A program made the translations under genes and the position numbers. Shown here one piece after another: positions 53,532 through 62,578 of a stretch of DNA of 64,000 bases (position 1 is the first letter of the stretch; the number at the start of each line of letters is the position of its first letter). This stretch comes from Vampirovibrio chlorellavorus (GTDB lineage Bacteria > Cyanobacteriota > Vampirovibrionia > Vampirovibrionales > Vampirovibrionaceae): positions 1-64,000 of the forward strand of contig NZ_QFWH01000010.1 in assembly GCF_003149375.1 (NCBI RefSeq). Reading direction: 5' to 3'. The notes beneath the pieces are model-generated. The model searched no databases. It saw only the letters and a list, made by a program, of their open reading frames with translations, and was not told the origin of the DNA.

Positions 53532-55418
53532 CTATCGACTGGCGAGTGTTGAGCCGTTTTGAGCCGGATACAACTCGATCCAGGCCTTGATTTTGCGCTG
53601 GGGCTGCTCCCGATCCGGGAATAGCAGGAGATTATTGAGTGTTCCCGCCTTCAGGTAGCCATCCACGGCAATGCCGGAACGAAATCCGCTGGGGGAGAGC
53701 TTCAGGTTCTTCCCGTTCAGCTCGATTTCAATGGGGCCTTGCCTGCTGGGCAAACTGGCCGCCGAATCGCCCTCCTGAATCCACAGGGTGCCCTTGGCCT
53801 GATGTACGTCAAAGCGGGTCATCACCGGCTTGTTGATCGGATTCGAGCCCACCGAAACGGGAATGGACCCCAAACTGACCCCCCGGTAATAGTGCTGCAC
53901 GATTTGCGGGAAGCGGTAGCCGTGTTTGTGCATCCAGCTGGCCCCCAACTGGCTGAGGCCCACCCCATGCCCAAAACCGCCGCCGTTGGCAATCAGGCCC
54001 ACGATAGCCCCCTTGGCATCTTTCTGCGGGGTGAAAACCACGTTCCCACTGGGCAACATTTTGCCGCCGTTGCTAAAGACCTTGCGTAGCAGAAACTCTT
54101 TTTTGACCATCCAGGTGCCTCGGCTGCCCTGGATGGCCACCACCATGGCCTTGCCCGACAGCCCCCGCTCCAGCACCTGCACCCCTTTAAACACCCCAAT
54201 ACTGTCACCGGGCTTGAACAACGGACTCACAAAAGCCTTGGTGGAATTGTCTTTGGATACGGCCAGCAAACCCTGATTGAGGGCTGCCTCCAGCTCAGGG
54301 CGAGTCCAGCGCTTTTCCCAGCGATAGTAAGGCGATTCCACATCGAAGCTGCGCATACTGCCATCCGTCCAGAACTTGCGGGCGCCCGCCTCGGTTCGTA
54401 AGTCCAGACCGGGTGGCAAGGGCAAATCCGGCCCGCCTTGCAGATAGGCGATGGGGGGGGCTGGATACTGCTTGGTGGTGGGATCGGAAAAGGCGTAAGA
54501 GTAGTTCTCGGCCACGCCCCCGTGGGAAGAGCTGAACAGAGCCAAAATAGGATCGCCGTTGTACAGGCCCACCAGCCCTTCGGTATCGGCAATGGCCTGA
54601 TTGCTGCCGGGGGTTTCCGTTTGAGAGCCCAAGTACACCTGACACAACTGGGAATCGCAGATATCAAAAGTCTTCCAGGGCTTTTCCCGGGGGCGAATGG
54701 CATAATTTCGAGCGGCCACCGCCTGAGCCTTCACCGCCTCCAGCCCGTAGCGCATGGGCAATTCATTGGGCACCACGGCCTTCAGGTAATCCTCCAGCGA
54801 CACCACATCCACCACGGTCAGCTTGTTGGGCGACGAGGCGGCTCGCACAATCTCAAACACGCCACGGTACTCAGGGACCTCCTTGCGCCGGGTGATGTTG
54901 GTAATTTTCAACCGATCCCGATCGTTAATAGGGGCCGCCACCAAAGGGCCCGGCACCGGCATCACCGCAGCCGGTGGCACCGTGGGGGGAACGGCCAGCA
55001 AATTCAGGTTGGCCGTTCCCCCCACGGCCGGGATAGGCGTTACCGCATTCAGTCCGCTGCTTTTAAGATAAAACCCGTTTCCATCGACGGTAATGGTGAC
55101 CACATCCCCCGCCTTGCCGCTCAAAACGGAGACACCCGTGTTCTTATCCCGAATGACAAAGGGGCCGGTGGCGGAAATCTGGGTGCGGGGGTACTCCAGC
55201 GTGGTCATGCTGTCATCGCTGATGCCCACCCGGATCAGATCCGCGTCGATGTAGTTGGTTTGAGGCGTCCAGTCCGCCTGGGAACCGGTCAACAGAAACA
55301 CGCTGACGGCCAGCGTCAGCCAGCCCAGAGCCAGTCCCGCCTTGATGGCCATTGGTTTTGACACTTGACCGTGCTGTTTTTTCCACATTTCCGCGCCCGT
55401 CCTGTTCACTCTCAACAT
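53532..55418 (-). CDS. SpoIID/LytB-domain protein
   Basis: A 628-residue membrane-anchored exported protein: a short cytoplasmic N-terminus, a membrane helix at ~25-45, then extracytoplasmic sequence. The SpoIID core VVSLEDYLKAVVPNELP...LEAVKAQAVAARNYAI contains the catalytic-type Glu, and the C-terminal part has HGVGLSQLGA. SpoIID proteins are lytic transglycosylases or amidase enhancers acting on denuded peptidoglycan; outside spore-formers they are found in cyanobacteria. Residues ~45-250 form a unique N-terminal region. The ATG at 55418 is preceded by GGGGAG and a very close promoter; the frame extends to 55538. Confidence 0.85.
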   Translation of the reverse strand: MLRVNRTGAEMWKKQHGQVSKPMAIKAGLALGWLTLAVSVFLLTGSQADWTPQTNYIDADLIRVGISDDSMTTLEYPRTQISATGPFVIRDKNTGVSVLSGKAGDVVTITVDGNGFYLKSSGLNAVTPIPAVGGTANLNLLAVPPTVPPAAVMPVPGPLVAAPINDRDRLKITNITRRKEVPEYRGVFEIVRAASSPNKLTVVDVVSLEDYLKAVVPNELPMRYGLEAVKAQAVAARNYAIRPREKPWKTFDICDSQLCQVYLGSQTETPGSNQAIADTEGLVGLYNGDPILALFSSSHGGVAENYSYAFSDPTTKQYPAPPIAYLQGGPDLPLPPGLDLRTEAGARKFWTDGSMRSFDVESPYYRWEKRWTRPELEAALNQGLLAVSKDNSTKAFVSPLFKPGDSIGVFKGVQVLERGLSGKAMVVAIQGSRGTWMVKKEFLLRKVFSNGGKMLPSGNVVFTPQKDAKGAIVGLIANGGGFGHGVGLSQLGASWMHKHGYRFPQIVQHYYRGVSLGSIPVSVGSNPINKPVMTRFDVHQAKGTLWIQEGDSAASLPSRQGPIEIELNGKNLKLSPSGFRSGIAVDGYLKAGTLNNLLLFPDREQPQRKIKAWIELYPAQNGSTLASR

Positions 55419-55431
55419 ACAACTCTCCCCT

Positions 55432-55461
55432 ATTATAGCCTTGGCCAGCCCCTTGCGCCAA
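55432..55461 (-). promoter_or_regulatory. Promoter of the SpoIID-like gene
   Basis: On the minus strand, TTGGCG (55461-55456), an 18-bp spacer and a perfect TATAAT (55437-55432). The predicted transcript start (~55425) is only ~7 nt from the ATG, so the mRNA may be nearly leaderless. Confidence 0.65.
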
Positions 55462-55551
55462 AAATCAGCGAAATCCCCGGCGGGAAGGCTTCTATCCATC
55501 GCTGCCCTGACCAACTCGGCAGACTGAACTCGGCACACTTATGGTAGCGTT

Positions 55552-57198
55552 ATGGCAATGACGTCTCAGCCAGCAAGCAGGTTCCAAAAACCGATGAAAC
55601 TCATTGCCAACCTCAGCAACGTGGACCACCAAACCACCCTGCAAGCGGGGGTTTCCCCCCAACAGCTGATGGAAGCCGCCGGTCAGCAGGTGACCAACAT
55701 CGTTCAGGCGCATACAAAACCCGGCCAGCGGGGGATTCTTGTCTGTGGGCCCGGTAACAACGGCGGCGATGGCTTTGTGTGCGCCCGCCAATTGTATGAG
55801 GCCGGTTACACCCAACTGACCGTCATTTACACCGGCACGCAGTACCGGAACGAGGCCCTGGAGAATCTGGAAAAGCTGCTGCTGGGCCTGCCCATCGAGA
55901 TCCTGCCAGCGGCTGAAAAGCCCCAACAGGCCCTCAACCGGATTGGGGCGGCGGATTTTATCGTGGATGCCCTGTTTGGCAGTGGCCTCAGTCGCACTAT
56001 CGCCGGACTCGAAGCCCAACTGGTTGAAGCCATCAACGCCCGGCAGGCGCAAGCGCCATGCTGGGTGCTGGCCGTGGATATCCCCTCCGGCGTTGATAGT
56101 GAAAGTGGGGCCATACTGGGCACAGCGGTTCAAGCCCATCAAACCGTGACGTTTGCCGTGGGCAAGCCGGGGCTATATCTGTATCCGGGCAAAGGGTGCG
56201 CCGGTGAGGTGATCGTGGCCGATATTGGCATTCCTCCCCGATTGATTGAGGAGGAACCCAGCCCCTACCAACTGATTGAGCCCACCGACGCTCGGCAGTG
56301 GCTTCCGCAGAGAAAACCTGATAGCCACAAGTACCAGTACGGCCATGTGCTGGTGATTGCCGGCAGCCAAGCCATGCCCGGGGCGGCCGTTTTATGCGCC
56401 GAAGCGGCGGCCAGTTGCGGAGCCGGACTGGTCACGCTGGCCAGTATGCCCAGCGTGTTTCGCCAAGTGCCTTGCCGGGCGGAGATTATGCGCCTGCCTT
56501 TACCGGATGCGCATGAACTGGGAGCCGCCTCGGTGGCCACCATTCAGGAAGCCTTGGCCAATGGACGGTATAACACGATTGTCATTGGCCCTGGACTGGG
56601 GCGAGCCCCGGAAACTCTGGCGGCCGTGCAAGCCCTACTAGCCCACTTCCAGACCCTGCCTCTCCCGGTGATTGTGGATGCCGATGCCCTCTTCGCCTTG
56701 GCCGAGCGGACCATGGCTTTATCAGAACATTTTATTTTGACGCCCCATGTGGGGGAATGCGCTCGCCTGCTGCACCGAGAGAATGCCGCCGTCTCTGCCC
56801 ATTTGCCGCAAGCCGCCCAAGCGGCCCGAGAACGCTATAAAGCCACCGTGGTGATGAAATCAGCGGCCACCCTAGTAGCGACGCAGGCTCAGGCATCGAA
56901 CGAACCCTCAGGCGCAGCATCGGAAAGCCAACCTCTTTGGATTTCTCCCACCGGCAATCCGGGCATGGCCACCGCCGGAAGTGGTGATGTACTCAGTGGC
57001 GTCATCGGGGCGCTGGCCGCCCAAAAGCAGGCCCAGCAGCAACCCGTTTGGCAGGCAGCCCCCTTGGGGGTCTACCTGCACGGCTGCGCCGGGGATGCCG
57101 CCGCCCGACATCGGACGGTTTACGCCCTGCGGGCTTCTGACATCACCCGGTACATTCCAGAGGCCTTTCAGGCCATACTACAGCCGCCCACCCGATAA
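55552..57198 (+). CDS. nnr: Bifunctional NAD(P)HX epimerase / ADP-dependent dehydratase
   Basis: Repairs hydrated NADH/NADPH. The N-terminal YjeF_N epimerase domain contains CGPGNNGGDGFVCARQL and DALFGSGLSR. The C-terminal ribokinase-like dehydratase domain contains LVIAGSQAMPGAAVL, VIGPGLGR and GNPGMATAGSGDVLSGV. The 548-residue length fits a YjeF fusion. An alternative Met (MKLIANLSNV) lies 14 codons in. It is divergent from the SpoIID-like gene. Confidence 0.93.
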   Translation: MAMTSQPASRFQKPMKLIANLSNVDHQTTLQAGVSPQQLMEAAGQQVTNIVQAHTKPGQRGILVCGPGNNGGDGFVCARQLYEAGYTQLTVIYTGTQYRNEALENLEKLLLGLPIEILPAAEKPQQALNRIGAADFIVDALFGSGLSRTIAGLEAQLVEAINARQAQAPCWVLAVDIPSGVDSESGAILGTAVQAHQTVTFAVGKPGLYLYPGKGCAGEVIVADIGIPPRLIEEEPSPYQLIEPTDARQWLPQRKPDSHKYQYGHVLVIAGSQAMPGAAVLCAEAAASCGAGLVTLASMPSVFRQVPCRAEIMRLPLPDAHELGAASVATIQEALANGRYNTIVIGPGLGRAPETLAAVQALLAHFQTLPLPVIVDADALFALAERTMALSEHFILTPHVGECARLLHRENAAVSAHLPQAAQAARERYKATVVMKSAATLVATQAQASNEPSGAASESQPLWISPTGNPGMATAGSGDVLSGVIGALAAQKQAQQQPVWQAAPLGVYLHGCAGDAAARHRTVYALRASDITRYIPEAFQAILQPPTR

Positions 57199-57243
57199 CC
57201 CCAACCCCAGCCCAAAGCAATAAACTGGCGTACAATAGAGCCT

Positions 57244-57999
57244 ATGAGTACGTTCATACCCATTAAAAAAATCCAGAAACGCTCAGCCAGTGGGCAGGCG
57301 GAAACCTGGTTCGCCGTGCCCGCCATGGCCATCAGCAGCCCGCAAGGCCGTCTGCTCATCCCCAACCCGGCCGGGGCGGAAGCCCAATTGTTCGCCACCT
57401 TGGAGGAGGCCGAAGAGGCCGTGCGTCGGGCCGGATTTGACTATGAGTTTGAGGGCAAACAGGTGTTCGCCTTTCAGTCCGCGGGTGGGGCGGGCAAAAA
57501 CACGGCGGTGACCCGACCGGGAGCCCCACCTTTGGAGCAGGCGATTCCTGTCTTGATTGAGCATTTAAAGGATCGGGAAGGCAGCGTGGTGGCCAATGCC
57601 GCCTACGCTCTGGGCACTCTGAAGGCCGGGGCCGCTTTGGAGCCGCTCAGCCAGATTTTAGGCCACGATGACCCCACCGTGCGTAAAAACGTGGCCGAGG
57701 CCATGGGCCGCCTGGGCCCTGCCGCCCTGACCCATCTGAGTATGGCCTTTGAGAAGGCCCGCACCAACCCGGGCAAACAGGCTCCCTATATTCGGCTGAC
57801 CGTATTAAGCGCTTTTCTGGAAATGGTGGAGCAGGGGCAAGTGGGCACATGCAGCGGACATTACCTGCCTCTGGCCGTGACCGCTTTGCAGGATGACAGC
57901 TGGCTGGTACGCTCCCAGGCGGCCTTACTGGTGGGCAAAACCGCCCAGGCGCTGGAGGAAGAACGCCGACGGCTGGAGCAACCTCGCCCCGGCCGATAA
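57244..57999 (+). CDS. HEAT-repeat protein, 251 aa
   Basis: The N-terminal ~85 residues contain an unrecognised domain with beta-strand character. From ~95 there are HEAT/PBS-lyase-type helical repeats (EGSVVANAAYALGTLKAGAALEPL, DPTVRKNVAEAMGRLGPAAL, DSWLVRSQAALLVGKTA). HEAT repeats serve as binding scaffolds. A TACAAT hexamer (57230-57235) 9 bp before the ATG hints at a leaderless transcript. It follows the NAD(P)HX repair gene by 45 bp. Confidence 0.78.
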   Translation: MSTFIPIKKIQKRSASGQAETWFAVPAMAISSPQGRLLIPNPAGAEAQLFATLEEAEEAVRRAGFDYEFEGKQVFAFQSAGGAGKNTAVTRPGAPPLEQAIPVLIEHLKDREGSVVANAAYALGTLKAGAALEPLSQILGHDDPTVRKNVAEAMGRLGPAALTHLSMAFEKARTNPGKQAPYIRLTVLSAFLEMVEQGQVGTCSGHYLPLAVTALQDDSWLVRSQAALLVGKTAQALEEERRRLEQPRPGR

Positions 58000-58047
58000 A
58001 AGCCGAGCCTATGGCCTTTGACTCCGCCAGGAATGCCGTGCCAAGTT

Positions 58048-58923
58048 CTAGTGCGGTTGACGCAGGGCCTCTTCAAAAGCGGCCTGATCCTCAGCCTCAT
58101 CAGCCGCCGGTTGAGTCAGCAGGCCCATGCGCTGTTTCATGGTTTGCACTTTCAAAAAAGCCACCAGAGAATCAATCTCGTCATTGCTCAGCGGGCCACC
58201 ATGCTGATTGGAAAACGGCGGCATTTGCGGCGATTGGGCTGACCCTTCGGCGATGATCTTGCGCATTCGGGCCTGATAGGCCGCGTCCTCGTAATTGCCC
58301 GTCAACAGGCTAGGCCCGGCACTGAGGTGCCCTTGCCCATTGATCCCGTGGCACATGGCGCAATCGGCCACAAACAACGCCTTGCCGGTTTTGCCTTTTC
58401 CGGCTTGCACGTGGCAGGTGGCGCATTCCCCCTTGAACAACACCAGCCGATCGGTAGCCTGCACCGTGATGGGGGCATGGCTGGCCATTTTTTTGGGTAA
58501 TACTTCGCCCACCAAAAATAACGGCAGGGTCGGGCGTTTGGGATCGTTGCTTTTCACCGTAATTTGCTTGCGCACTTTGCCCAGCTTGATGCTGGTATCC
58601 AGAGAGACATCAAGACGGGTAAAATCGCCGGGATAGACCACGGTTTTAGAGAGCTTGGCCACCGTGCAGCCGCAGGAGGTCTGCACATCCACAATCTTGA
58701 GCGGCTTGCCGCCCACGTTGTACAGTAAAAAGTGAGCGGGCACTTTGCTGTCGGTTTCCACCTTGCCCACCTCTTCAATGCGTTGCTCCGCCTTGATGAT
58801 GGGCGGCTCGTAAACGGAAATGACCACCGGTTTGCGACCCGGTGTGGTGAAAATCAACCACATGGATATCCCGGCAAAGGTCAGCAGGATCAGGAAAATC
58901 AGTTTGCGGAGGGGGAAACGCAT
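58048..58923 (-). CDS. Membrane-anchored DUF1573 - cytochrome c fusion
   Basis: 291 residues. An N-terminal membrane anchor (~7-26), then a DUF1573 beta-sandwich (YNVGGKPLKIVDVQTSCGCTVAKL, with the characteristic SCGCT), then a C-terminal part with two heme c-binding motifs, CATCH and CAMCH, ~20 residues apart. NEIDSLVAFL resembles the last cytochrome-c helix, and MPPF supplies a possible Met ligand. It would sit on the outer face of the cytoplasmic membrane and carry electrons. It implies cytochrome c maturation and respiration in the organism. Confidence 0.85.
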   Translation of the reverse strand: MRFPLRKLIFLILLTFAGISMWLIFTTPGRKPVVISVYEPPIIKAEQRIEEVGKVETDSKVPAHFLLYNVGGKPLKIVDVQTSCGCTVAKLSKTVVYPGDFTRLDVSLDTSIKLGKVRKQITVKSNDPKRPTLPLFLVGEVLPKKMASHAPITVQATDRLVLFKGECATCHVQAGKGKTGKALFVADCAMCHGINGQGHLSAGPSLLTGNYEDAAYQARMRKIIAEGSAQSPQMPPFSNQHGGPLSNDEIDSLVAFLKVQTMKQRMGLLTQPAADEAEDQAAFEEALRQPH

Positions 58924-58977
58924 AAAGGCGATCTGTCCTTGTTCAATATGAGGGGGGGTATCCGCTTGAGTCAGGGG

Positions 58978-59051
58978 TTGAACGGCTGTATACGCTCAGC
59001 GTTCCGGCTCCAAACAGGGGGCTCAGAACAGACCATGACCAAGCCGTTCAA
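58978..59051. other. 10-bp inverted repeat with ~54-nt spacing in intergenic region
   Basis: TTGAACGGCT (58978-58987) and AGCCGTTCAA (59042-59051) are perfect complements. They lie in the 380-bp gap 58924-59303 between the cytochrome gene and the ROK kinase. The segment could fold as an RNA stem-loop. No gene is visible in this gap. Confidence 0.35.
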
Positions 59052-59303
59052 TTGGCACTATTGTAATGCAAATGGTCGCTCAAAAGTCGAAAGGACTGCC
59101 AAAAGACGCAGAGTCCCCAGCCACAGAGGACATTCCGGCCATTGCCCGGTCAACCAGCCATTTCCGGCAACCCGGTGCATGAAGCCCGCTTTTACGGTAA
59201 AATCATCCCAATTTTGATTCACACGTATTATTCCCAGTGTCATCCTTACCCTATCTCGACCAGATTCACTAGCCCGCCCGTCCAAGCCAAAGAGAGCAGC
59301 GCC

Positions 59304-60338
59304 ATGAAAGATACCGTTGTTTCCCAACCGAACCCCCAACCCTATCACAGCCCTTCCCGGCTGGCAGTGGGACAGCCTCCCATCGGCATTGACATTGGCG
59401 GCACCAAAATTAACGCGGCGGTGGTGCGTCACAACCCCGCCACCGGCGAAGATGAGCTGGCTTCCCTGTTGAACAGCCCCACCCCCACCGATTCTGAAAC
59501 GTTTTTGAACACCCTGGTGGAGATGATCCAGAAATTGCACACGGAACATAACGTGTCTGCCGTGGGGATTTCCACCGCCGGGGTGGTGGACTCCATTCAC
59601 GGACGCATTCTGGGTTCTACTGGCAATATGCCCGCCCTTAAGAATATCGCCAACCTGAAAGAACTGCTGGAAGCCAAAACCGGCCTGTCCGTGCATGTGG
59701 AAAACGACGCCAACGCCGCCGCCTACGGCGAGTGGCGCTGTGGGGCCGCCAAGGGCTCCCAAAACATGTTTGCCATTACCCTGGGCACCGGGGTGGGCAT
59801 GGGCATTGTGTTTAACGGGCAAATGTATCGAGGCTCCCACTTTTATGCGGGAGAAGGCGGCCATATCGCCATTGCCCACAAACGGGAACGCAAATGCACC
59901 TGCGGGCGCTGGGACTGCTGGGAGGCCTTTGCCTCTGGCACCGGCCTGCAGATTACCGCGGAGCAGACCGTAGAAGCCGCCCCGGAAACGGCGCAACAGG
60001 AATTTAAAGCCAAATACTGCGAGAACGGCAAAGTCACCACCTATGCGGTCATTGCCGCCTGGAAAGACAACAACCACATTGGCCAGCAAATTATTGATGA
60101 CTGGCACCACCATATTGCCGTAGGCCTGAGCAGTCTGATCAACGTGATGGACCCGGACATGATTGTGGTGGGCGGCGGCCTGGCCCAGTTCGTGGATTTT
60201 GAGTTACTGCTGGAGCGCACCCGGGAGCGTTCCATGAGCGACGCCTTCCAGTTGGTGCCCGCCGCGCTGGGTAACCACGCCGGTATCGTGGGAGCCGCTT
60301 ACCTTGCCCTAGAATCCCAACCAGAGCCTCTTGCCTAA
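59304..60338 (+). CDS. ROK-family sugar kinase (glucokinase-like)
   Basis: 344 residues from the ATG at 59304 (AGAGAG upstream; the frame is open to 59142). ATP-binding GIDIGGTKINAAVV, the catalytic ENDANAAAYGEW and the ROK zinc motif GGHIAIAHKRERKCTCGRWDCWE are present; its Cys residues are CxC...C. Glucose or another hexose is the likely substrate. It is followed with no gap by ksgA (stop at 60338, ATG at 60339). Confidence 0.88.
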   Translation: MKDTVVSQPNPQPYHSPSRLAVGQPPIGIDIGGTKINAAVVRHNPATGEDELASLLNSPTPTDSETFLNTLVEMIQKLHTEHNVSAVGISTAGVVDSIHGRILGSTGNMPALKNIANLKELLEAKTGLSVHVENDANAAAYGEWRCGAAKGSQNMFAITLGTGVGMGIVFNGQMYRGSHFYAGEGGHIAIAHKRERKCTCGRWDCWEAFASGTGLQITAEQTVEAAPETAQQEFKAKYCENGKVTTYAVIAAWKDNNHIGQQIIDDWHHHIAVGLSSLINVMDPDMIVVGGGLAQFVDFELLLERTRERSMSDAFQLVPAALGNHAGIVGAAYLALESQPEPLA

Positions 60339-61238
60339 ATGCCATCCTACCCTCAAAAACCCCGTCCTACCAATAATCCACTCCTTGAAGAAGCCCGCCA
60401 CCTCCGCTTAAAAAAGCGCTTCAGCCAGCATTTCCTGATTCGGGAAACGGTGCTGCAGGCCATTTGCGACCTCATGGATCTCAGCCCCACCGATCAACTG
60501 CTAGAAATTGGCCCCGGCGGCGGTTTTCTTACCGAAAAATTACTGGCCACCGGCTGCCAGCTGACCGCTGTGGAACTGGATCGGCGCATGTGCAAGCATT
60601 TGCGAGACCGCTTCCCTGTGGGACAGCATCCCAACTTTCATCTGGTGGAGCAGGACATTCTGAAATTCGATTTTGAGAGCTTCACCGCCACCACCCCCAA
60701 ATTCAAGATTGTGGGCAACCTGCCCTATCAAATTACTTCTAAAATTATGTTCTTGCTGGCCGGTGAGCTGTATCAGGCCCACTACCCCCTGCGCCAGCAA
60801 ATCACCCAGCTTACGGTCATGGTGCAAAAGGAAGTGGCCGAACGAATTTGCGCCCATCCGGGCCAACGGGCCTTTAACCCGCTTTCCATCGCCTTGCAGT
60901 ACTGGTTTGAGCCCCGCTTTGACTTTGTGGTGCCCGCCTCCGATTTTTATCCGCCCCCCAAGGTGGAATCAGCGGTGGTGACCCTGTTTCCCCGCCCTGA
61001 ACCCCAGATTCAGGTGAACGATCTGGACCTGTTTTCCAGACTGGTGCGCACCGCCTTCGCCCAGAAGCGCAAAACCGTGCGCAACGCCCTGATGGGCGGC
61101 TCCTTTGCCAGTGGGGCCTTGATTGATCAAATTTTTGCGCAAGTTGGGGTGGATACCAACCTGCGCGCAGAAGCCATCTCAGTTGTGACCTTCGGAGAGT
61201 TGAGTAATGCTTTCGGTTCAAACGCCAGCCAAAGTTAA
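60339..61238 (+). CDS. rsmA: 16S rRNA (adenine1518/1519-N6) dimethyltransferase
   Basis: KsgA/RsmA, which dimethylates two adjacent adenines near the 3' end of 16S rRNA late in small-subunit assembly. The 299 residues include FSQHFLIRE, the SAM motif LLEIGPGGGFLTEKLL, the catalytic NLPYQITSKI, and FYPPPKVESAVVTL. It starts one base after the ROK kinase stop and overlaps ispE by 32 bp. Confidence 0.95.
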   Translation: MPSYPQKPRPTNNPLLEEARHLRLKKRFSQHFLIRETVLQAICDLMDLSPTDQLLEIGPGGGFLTEKLLATGCQLTAVELDRRMCKHLRDRFPVGQHPNFHLVEQDILKFDFESFTATTPKFKIVGNLPYQITSKIMFLLAGELYQAHYPLRQQITQLTVMVQKEVAERICAHPGQRAFNPLSIALQYWFEPRFDFVVPASDFYPPPKVESAVVTLFPRPEPQIQVNDLDLFSRLVRTAFAQKRKTVRNALMGGSFASGALIDQIFAQVGVDTNLRAEAISVVTFGELSNAFGSNASQS

Positions 61239-62166
61239 CCTGTTTCTGAACATTCGCCCCCGACTGGCCGATGGGTACCACGAGTTATGCTCGGTCATGC
61301 AGGCCATCCGGCTGTGGGATCGGCTGGATGTCAGCCCCTTGCAGGAAGGCAAGCAGCAAACTATCAAGTTCAGCTGCAACATCCCGGAGTTGGAATATCG
61401 GGCCAAGGATAATCTGGTGGTCAAAGCCTATCGCCTCTTCTGGGACGAAACCGAGTTGCCCCCATTAGGACTGAAAGTGCATTTGCAAAAGGAAATTCCC
61501 ATGCAGGCCGGGCTGGGCGGCGGCAGTTCCGACGCGGCGGCCATGCTGATCATCCTGAACCATCTATCCCACGCCAAGTTAAGCCCCGAGGCGTTGCGCA
61601 ACATGGCCACCAAACTGGGCTCGGATGTGCCCTTTTTCATTAGCGGCGGTCTGGCCCTGGTCAGCGGAAAAGGCGAAGTGGTAGAACCCCTGCCCACCAG
61701 CATGGTGGAAGAAATGGGGCTGGTGGTCATCAAACCCCGCAACCTGAATATCGATACCGGCATGGCCTATCACCGCTTCGCCAGCGGGGCCCGTTACGAA
61801 ACACGCTCTCCCGAGCATATCCTGATGGCCCTGAAAGACGGCAAACAAAAACGTCGCTTGCGCGATGAAGTGGATCTGGAGTCCTATTTGCTGAACGATT
61901 TTGAAAAGGTGCTATTTCCCGAATACCCATTGCTGGGGCAAACCGCTCGCAAGATGAAAGAGGCGGGCATTCGCCGCCCGCTCTTGACCGGTAGTGGTTC
62001 GGCTATGATCGGCTTCACCGAAGGCGGTCACACCGTCCGTAAAGCCATCAACGAGGCCTTCCCTGCCTCTGGCTTTGATGTTTTCTGGACACGCACCTAC
62101 GCCGGTGGCCCCATGCAAACCACGGCCTCCCCGGCCAGCAGTGAACTCAGCGAAGCCTTGCTCTAG
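61207..62166 (+). CDS. ispE: 4-diphosphocytidyl-2-C-methyl-D-erythritol kinase
   Basis: GHMP-family kinase of the MEP isoprenoid pathway, 319 residues. Visible are PAKVNLFLNIRPRLADGYHEL, the ATP-binding PMQAGLGGGSSDAAAM, DVPFFISGG and the C-terminal LTGSGSAMIG. The rsmA-ispE order with overlap is common in bacteria. It indicates the plastid-type MEP pathway rather than mevalonate. Confidence 0.95.
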   Translation: MLSVQTPAKVNLFLNIRPRLADGYHELCSVMQAIRLWDRLDVSPLQEGKQQTIKFSCNIPELEYRAKDNLVVKAYRLFWDETELPPLGLKVHLQKEIPMQAGLGGGSSDAAAMLIILNHLSHAKLSPEALRNMATKLGSDVPFFISGGLALVSGKGEVVEPLPTSMVEEMGLVVIKPRNLNIDTGMAYHRFASGARYETRSPEHILMALKDGKQKRRLRDEVDLESYLLNDFEKVLFPEYPLLGQTARKMKEAGIRRPLLTGSGSAMIGFTEGGHTVRKAINEAFPASGFDVFWTRTYAGGPMQTTASPASSELSEALL

Positions 62167-62339
62167 ACACCACTCGCCATCATGGGCCCTGGACAATTTC
62201 CAGTCGGAATCTGTTTTATATTCTTTAGAGAGAGATTGTGAAACGCGATTCTTCACTGACTTTTTTTCTGGTGGTTTTCAATGAATGGTGACTGCCTGAG
62301 CGCGTCCTGCCCCCCTGCGTCACCGGGAGAGGTGCCCCT

Positions 62340-62543
62340 ATGTCCAAGCTACAGCAACGCCGCCTGAAAGCCGACTTGAGTCAGGCCCAACAAAGCCTGA
62401 ATGCCATTGCTTACGAATTTGGCAAGGATAACCCGGACTATCGGCAAGCCCTGCAACGCTTCGCCCGGCTGTGGTTTATCCTGCGCCTGACTCGCTCCAA
62501 GGACGAATTTTTAAAGGAAGTGTCCACGCAGCAGGGGCCTTGA
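62340..62543 (+). CDS. Small helical protein of unknown function, 67 aa
   Basis: A short basic, helix-forming protein (QQRRLKADLSQAQQSLNAIA, FARLWFILRLTRSKDEFLKEV) with GGGAGAGG ahead of the ATG. No family is recognised. Codon use resembles its neighbours, which supports a real gene. The 173 bp before it show nothing else clear. Confidence 0.6.
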   Translation: MSKLQQRRLKADLSQAQQSLNAIAYEFGKDNPDYRQALQRFARLWFILRLTRSKDEFLKEVSTQQGP

Positions 62544-62578
62544 GTCAATCTGACTTGAGTCAAGCGGACCGAATGTGT

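Noticed and set aside
59058-60113. 351-residue minus-strand frame opposite the ROK kinase
   Set aside because: Shadow of a clear ROK gene; Gly/Val/His-rich with no domain.
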